A DNA stretch of 8,655 bases from Syntrophomonadaceae bacterium (lineage in GTDB: Bacteria; Bacillota; Syntrophomonadia; Syntrophomonadales; Syntrophomonadaceae): contig JAQUBU010000083.1 in assembly GCA_028686565.1 (NCBI GenBank), positions 1 to 8,655 of the forward strand. The letters are read 5' to 3'. The position numbers and the translations under genes were made by a program. Under the pieces are notes generated by a model. It ran no database searches and had not been told where the DNA came from. It worked only from the letters and a program-made list of their open reading frames with translations. This document shows positions 6,057 through 8,655 of the stretch, piece after piece. The first letter of the stretch is position 1. Each line of letters begins with the position of its first letter.

Positions 6057-6247
6057 GAAACCCGAAAACCGCATGAAGTGCAATAAGTATTCGGGAACTG
6101 CTTTACAGAATGGAATACACCAAATGTTGTGGATGATAAAAAAATAATATCAATATATTGTGGACATGTTTTTAACCTCGTGCTAATTCTGATATTGTTT
6201 CCCTTAAATACTTGCTAAACAAAAATGTATTGACTATAACAGGTTAT
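6057..6247. other. Intergenic, no gene seen (sigK to repeat copy B)
   Basis: No coding or RNA gene was recognised. CCCGAA (6061-6066) and TTCGGG (6090-6095) could form a hairpin just after sigK, but the 23-nt loop and absence of a T-tract make it a poor terminator. CAATATATTG (6151-6160) is a short palindrome of the kind expected by chance in AT-rich DNA. Confidence 0.4.
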
Positions 6248-6373
6248 AAATATGTCCCTCTTCTTTAAGTGATCGGATTCCTATTAACAAAACAGGCGGC
6301 GGGTTATAACGAGGCGCTGCCTCGTTGCAGCAGTATGTTGGAAACTACTGCTGCAGTTTCTTCTGGTGCTTAA
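6248..6373 (+). repeat. Structured intergenic repeat, full copy B
   Basis: Partner of 3080-3206, with the exact 37-nt core at 6281-6317. Its hairpins are better than in copy A: AACGAGGC (6308-6315) with GCCTCGTT (6319-6326) around loop GCT, and TGCAGCAGTA (6326-6335) with TACTGCTGCA (6346-6355), 10 perfect pairs around a 10-nt loop, followed by GTTTCTTCTGG. The two stems share T6326, so they could stack or compete by one base. The first hairpin keeps loop CTTT with a C-G pair where copy A has T-A. It follows sigK in the same direction and faces the 3' end of the c-di-GMP gene, so it could also act as a weak terminator. Confidence 0.85.
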
Positions 6374-6380
6374 TTCCCCC

Positions 6381-6431
6381 ACCTCGTTGCAGCGGTGCGA
6401 AAAAAGCGCTCCGCATTTTCTTTCGATGCTA
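6381..6431 (+). repeat. Repeat family, third (partial) copy
   Basis: Only the 3' third of the repeat, placed in tandem 7 nt after copy B. It starts CCTCGTTGCAGC as in copy B and ends TTTTCTTTCGATGCT. Between these the stem sequence differs but still folds: GCGG-T-GCG (6392-6399) with CGC-T-CCGC (6407-6414), 7 pairs around a T-T mismatch with an A-rich loop. Conserved flanks around a changed but paired stem point to selection on structure. Confidence 0.7.
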
Positions 6432-6489
6432 GTCCATAAAATGATTTTGTTGTGAGAACGGAGGGTAATATTATAAGTGTTGCTTAAAG

Positions 6490-8067
6490 CTAGTTTGATT
6501 GTTTGTTAAGCGGAGTTATAGCATTGCAAGATATAAGTTCAACGAATTTTACCGCAATATCGGGGTCAAACTGGGTGCCGGCACACCGTTGTATTTCAGT
6601 CAGGGCTTTCTCCTTACTTATTGCTTTGCGGTAAGGACGCCCATTCATCATTACATCATAGGCATCGGCAATAGCTACAATACGTGAAATTTTGGGAATA
6701 TCCTGACCCTTGAGGCTAAGCGGGTAACCGTTGCCATCCCAATGCTCATGGTGAGCCAGAATTGCATCAGCAATGGGAGCCATTTCGGGAGATGAAAGCG
6801 CAATACGATAACCAATCTCAGGATGTTTCCTGATACTTTCCCATTCCTCTGTAGTCAAGCCTTCTGGTTTGTCCAGTATATTATTCGGAATCGCTATTTT
6901 GCCGATATCATGCAAAGTGGCCAGCAGTACCAGATCATCAATCTCACTATCATCAAGTTGAATCAGCTGACCGAGCCGTAAAGCTATTTGACGTAAACGG
7001 TGGCAGTGTTCCTGGGTCTCATGGCTTCGGGACCAGAGCGTCTTTTCCAGAGAACTGATAAATGAACTGCGGATGCTTTGACTTTCCAGGAGTTTATTGC
7101 GGTACATTCTGTCTTCAGCAACCTTTAGTATTTCTTTAAGTGATGTATCAGCATCATGCTTGCTGGAATGTCCAAGGGCAATACTGATTTCTATATGAAA
7201 ATAATTATATTTATGACATGTTTCTTTGATCCGGTTGCATATATTGATGGCTGATTTCTCATCGGTATCAGGCAACAGCAGCACAAACTCATCTCCGCCC
7301 CAGCGGGCTATAATATCTTCTTCACGGCAGCAGGACTTGAGTATTTTGGCTACTTTCTGCAGTAAACGATCCCCGTGCTGATGTCCCAAGGCATCATTAA
7401 CAAGTTTAAGGCCATTTACATCACCCATAATAATACTTATGGGCTGTTGCCGACGGGTATCCAGTCTTTTTAATTCTTCTTCAAAAAAGGCCCGGTTATA
7501 GAGATTGGTCAATTTATCATAGAAACTGAGATACTTAATTTTTTCTTCGTATTGTTTACGTTTACTGATATCGTAAGCTATACCGATGACTATAGTTTTA
7601 CCCTCTACTTCACTGACAGCCGCAAAGTAATCCAACCAAATAGCTTCACCATTCTTAGATAATATTTTAAATTCGTAATGCTTGGCAACATTATCGTCTT
7701 TTTGGCTTGCTAAGCCTCTTTGCAGTACTAATTCCCGGTGATCGGGATGAATGAAATCCCGGAATTTCATATTTAGGATATCACCCTTCTCATAACCCAC
7801 CATTGAGATAAAGGTAGAATTAACGTAAGTGAAACTGTTTGATTCTAATACAAACATTCCGGCAGGTGCGGTTTCGGCAAGTTTGCGAAACATTTCTTCG
7901 CTTTTCTGCAAGGTTTTAGCGGATGCTTTATGTTTTAAAATTTCAGCCTCTAATGCTGCCTGAACATTAAGGTGCTCCAGTTCGAATTCTTTTAACTGGC
8001 AGATTGTAGCTTTAAGCAGCTCTATTTCTTTCAATAATTGCTCTTTACTTTTATTAATATCAATCAT
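6490..8067 (-). CDS. PAS-GGDEF-HD-GYP cyclic-di-GMP synthase/phosphodiesterase
   Basis: This encodes 525 residues from ATG at 8067 (minus strand); a GTG at 8079 is in frame but AGGG (8081-8084) is only 1 nt from it, whereas ATG lies ~11 nt past AGGGTG. Order: a coiled coil (~5-58) without membrane segment or signal peptide, so cytoplasmic; a PAS sensor domain (~57-170, ending 'IGIAYDISKRKQYE'); a GGDEF domain (~178-335); and an HD-GYP domain (~350-515). The diguanylate cyclase signature G257-GDEF is intact, and R248-E-E-D251 is the allosteric I-site exactly five residues before it. The phosphodiesterase has H386-D387-IGK, HHEHWDGNGYP at 439-449, and RPYR and TQFDP further on. Both activities are therefore plausible: synthesis of c-di-GMP from GTP and hydrolysis to GMP. 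The ligand of the PAS domain is unknown. The gene stands alone, divergent from the GalT-like gene. Confidence 0.95.
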   Translation of the reverse strand: MIDINKSKEQLLKEIELLKATICQLKEFELEHLNVQAALEAEILKHKASAKTLQKSEEMFRKLAETAPAGMFVLESNSFTYVNSTFISMVGYEKGDILNMKFRDFIHPDHRELVLQRGLASQKDDNVAKHYEFKILSKNGEAIWLDYFAAVSEVEGKTIVIGIAYDISKRKQYEEKIKYLSFYDKLTNLYNRAFFEEELKRLDTRRQQPISIIMGDVNGLKLVNDALGHQHGDRLLQKVAKILKSCCREEDIIARWGGDEFVLLLPDTDEKSAINICNRIKETCHKYNYFHIEISIALGHSSKHDADTSLKEILKVAEDRMYRNKLLESQSIRSSFISSLEKTLWSRSHETQEHCHRLRQIALRLGQLIQLDDSEIDDLVLLATLHDIGKIAIPNNILDKPEGLTTEEWESIRKHPEIGYRIALSSPEMAPIADAILAHHEHWDGNGYPLSLKGQDIPKISRIVAIADAYDVMMNGRPYRKAISKEKALTEIQRCAGTQFDPDIAVKFVELISCNAITPLNKQSN

Positions 8068-8111
8068 AATAGTATACACACCCTGCTAAATATATAGTTA
8101 TTGAAGATAAT

Positions 8112-8117
8112 ATTATA
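8112..8117 (-). promoter_or_regulatory. Putative -10 element of the c-di-GMP enzyme gene
   Basis: On the minus strand this reads TATAAT, a perfect -10, 44 nt upstream of the ATG. The -35 position (around 8135-8140) reads only TCAAGA, a weak match, so the call rests on the -10 and its distance. Confidence 0.35.
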
Positions 8118-8162
8118 TTAAAAGCAATGACATGTCTTGAGAAAAAATTCAAAATATGTAAA

Positions 8163-8195
8163 AAATGATACGAAGGATATTTGCGTATCATTTTA
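8163..8195. promoter_or_regulatory. Perfect inverted repeat in the divergent region (operator or terminator)
   Basis: AAAATGATACG (8163-8173) and CGTATCATTTT (8185-8195) are exact inverted repeats of 11 bp with an 11-nt spacer. Centre-to-centre distance is 22 bp, two helical turns, as expected for a dimeric regulator. It lies between the putative minus-strand promoter and the plus-strand extended -10 and would overlap the latter's -35. As RNA it is also a hairpin; on the minus strand it is followed by T residues (complement of 8161-8162), but no gene reads into it from that side. Confidence 0.6.
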
Positions 8196-8211
8196 TCACC
8201 AAGCCTTCTAT

Positions 8212-8220
8212 GCTATTATG
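8212..8220 (+). promoter_or_regulatory. Putative extended -10 promoter (toward the GalT-like gene)
   Basis: TGCTATTAT is an extended -10 (TG-n-TATTAT, 5/6 in the hexamer). The -35 position 17 bp upstream is T-rich without a clear match, which extended -10 promoters tolerate. Transcription would start near 8227 and give a ~240-nt leader before the GalT-like gene. A second AT-rich site with TATAAT at 8419-8424 is closer to that gene but has an even weaker -35. Confidence 0.35.
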
Positions 8221-8263
8221 TAAACATTCAATCCTACTAAGGATCAATAACTGGGGGTCAATT

Positions 8264-8305
8264 ATGAAAGAAATGCTCCGCAGTTTCTTCCGATGTTTAA
8301 ATTAG
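8264..8305 (+). other. Possible 13-codon ORF in the leader, doubtful
   Basis: ATG 8264 to TAG 8303-8305 encodes MKEMLRSFFRCLN, preceded by GGGGG (8253-8257) at 6 nt. The site looks like a ribosome binding site, but the ORF coincides with the fourth copy of the intergenic repeat, so the reading frame may be accidental. It contains no run of regulatory codons that would mark a classical attenuator peptide. Confidence 0.2.
8270..8300 (+). repeat. Repeat family, fourth (fragment) copy
   Basis: GCTCCGCAGTTTCTTCCGAT and the next base (8275-8295) match 19 of 21 positions of 6408-6428 in the third copy, and the TTTCTTC..GATG.TTAA tail matches the ends of copies A and B. The 5' parts and the left arm of the last hairpin are missing, so this is a 3' fragment only. 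The rest of this intergenic region (8306-8450) shows only a 15-bp near-palindrome, GCTTGAAGTTTAAGC (8323-8337). Confidence 0.6.
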
Positions 8306-8466
8306 ATTATAATTTATTGAAGGCTTGAAGTTTAAGCGTTGGATGTATGGAGGACCTGATTATTCCAAGCAACGAAGAAACAGCCAACTTGTAATTCATG
8401 AACTGCACCTGCCAATAATATAATATAATAAGCAAAAGATGGCAGTTTAATGAGGGGGTCGTGGGA

Positions 8467-8655
8467 ATGCCTGAATTAAGAAGGGATGTAGTTCGAAATA
8501 TATGGGTAGTAAGTGCCACTGAACAGGCATTGGAGCCTCAGTATTTTCCTATTAACCGCAATGGCAGTTATATTCATAGAACAAAAGTCTGTCCCTTTTG
8601 TGAACGTAATGAAGCACTCACACCTCCTGAAATCGCTGCTTTCCGCAAAGAAGGC
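8467..8655 (+). CDS. galT: Galactose-1-phosphate uridylyltransferase-like protein (5' partial)
   Basis: The first 63 codons run off the right edge. ATG 8467 follows GAGGGGG (8452-8458) by 8 nt; GTG 8461, two codons earlier, is too close to that site. The N-terminus 'PELRRDVVRNIWVVSA' followed by 'HRTKVCPFCERNEALTPPEI' is the start of the GalT family: the CPFC pair supplies zinc ligands, and 'CPFC.GNE..TPPEI' is the family hallmark. GalT moves UMP between UDP-glucose and galactose-1-phosphate (Leloir pathway), using a histidine in an HPH motif that lies beyond the window. Here the loop reads CPFCERNEALTPPEI, with ER replacing the common PG. Related clostridial proteins may act on other sugar phosphates or as ADP-glucose/AMP transferases, so the substrate is open. 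Confidence 0.85.
   Translation, partial: MPELRRDVVRNIWVVSATEQALEPQYFPINRNGSYIHRTKVCPFCERNEALTPPEIAAFRKEG

Noticed and set aside
6061..6095. CCCGAA/TTCGGG as a sigK terminator
   Set aside because: Six pairs around a 23-nt loop and no T-tract; repeat copy B further on is the better candidate for stopping transcription.
5923..6147. Plus-strand frame overlapping the end of sigK
   Set aside because: Out-of-frame shadow of SigK region 4, with an odd composition and no start signals.
3080..6431. CRISPR array
   Set aside because: The repeat copies are long, widely and unevenly spaced, diverged from each other, and have no regular spacers or cas genes nearby.

Overview
The window looks like chromosome of an endospore-forming Firmicute, most likely a clostridial anaerobe. 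It carries an intact sporulation sigma factor SigK preceded by what reads as a sigma-E promoter, strong purine-rich ribosome binding sites, some GTG/TTG starts, and AT-rich intergenic DNA with U-tailed terminators. The ClpB-plus-CbpM arrangement and the sequence style remind me of Syntrophomonas-type bacteria, but that genus guess is an impression, not something shown here.

Layout. (1) 1-3037, + strand: a heat-shock/disaggregation operon made of the last 30 codons of a DnaJ/CbpA-type co-chaperone, a small CbpM/HspR-like modulator and full-length ClpB, closed by an intrinsic terminator. (2) 3038-3302: an intergenic stretch holding the first full copy of a ~127-bp structured repeat, then a promoter. 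(3) 3303-5239: an orphan TetR regulator, a start-less remnant of a Big_2 (Ig-like) surface protein, a strong terminator, an AbrB-type antitoxin/PIN-toxin pair, and a second, truncated copy of the tetR 3' end. The two tetR ends form ~90% identical direct repeats bracketing the remnant and the toxin-antitoxin pair, so this is the rearranged, accessory part of the window. (4) 5263-6056: sigK with its putative sigma-E promoter, uninterrupted. (5) 6057-6489: no gene. It holds the second full copy of the repeat and a third, partial copy; apart from a weak inverted repeat (6061-6095) I see nothing in 6096-6247. (6) 6490-8067, - strand: a PAS-GGDEF-HD-GYP cyclic-di-GMP enzyme with both catalytic motif sets intact. 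(7) 8068-8466: a divergent intergenic region with a perfect 11-bp inverted repeat, putative promoters in both directions, a fourth repeat fragment and a 13-codon ORF of doubtful reality. (8) 8467-end: the 5' end of a GalT-like nucleotidylyltransferase.

How they work together: DnaJ-like protein, CbpM and ClpB should act together on aggregated proteins. SigK would drive late mother-cell gene expression in sporulation. The c-di-GMP enzyme and GalT are separate functions sharing a divergent promoter region. The least explained element is the intergenic repeat family (two full and two partial copies), which can fold into three hairpins, one with a compensatory base change between copies.
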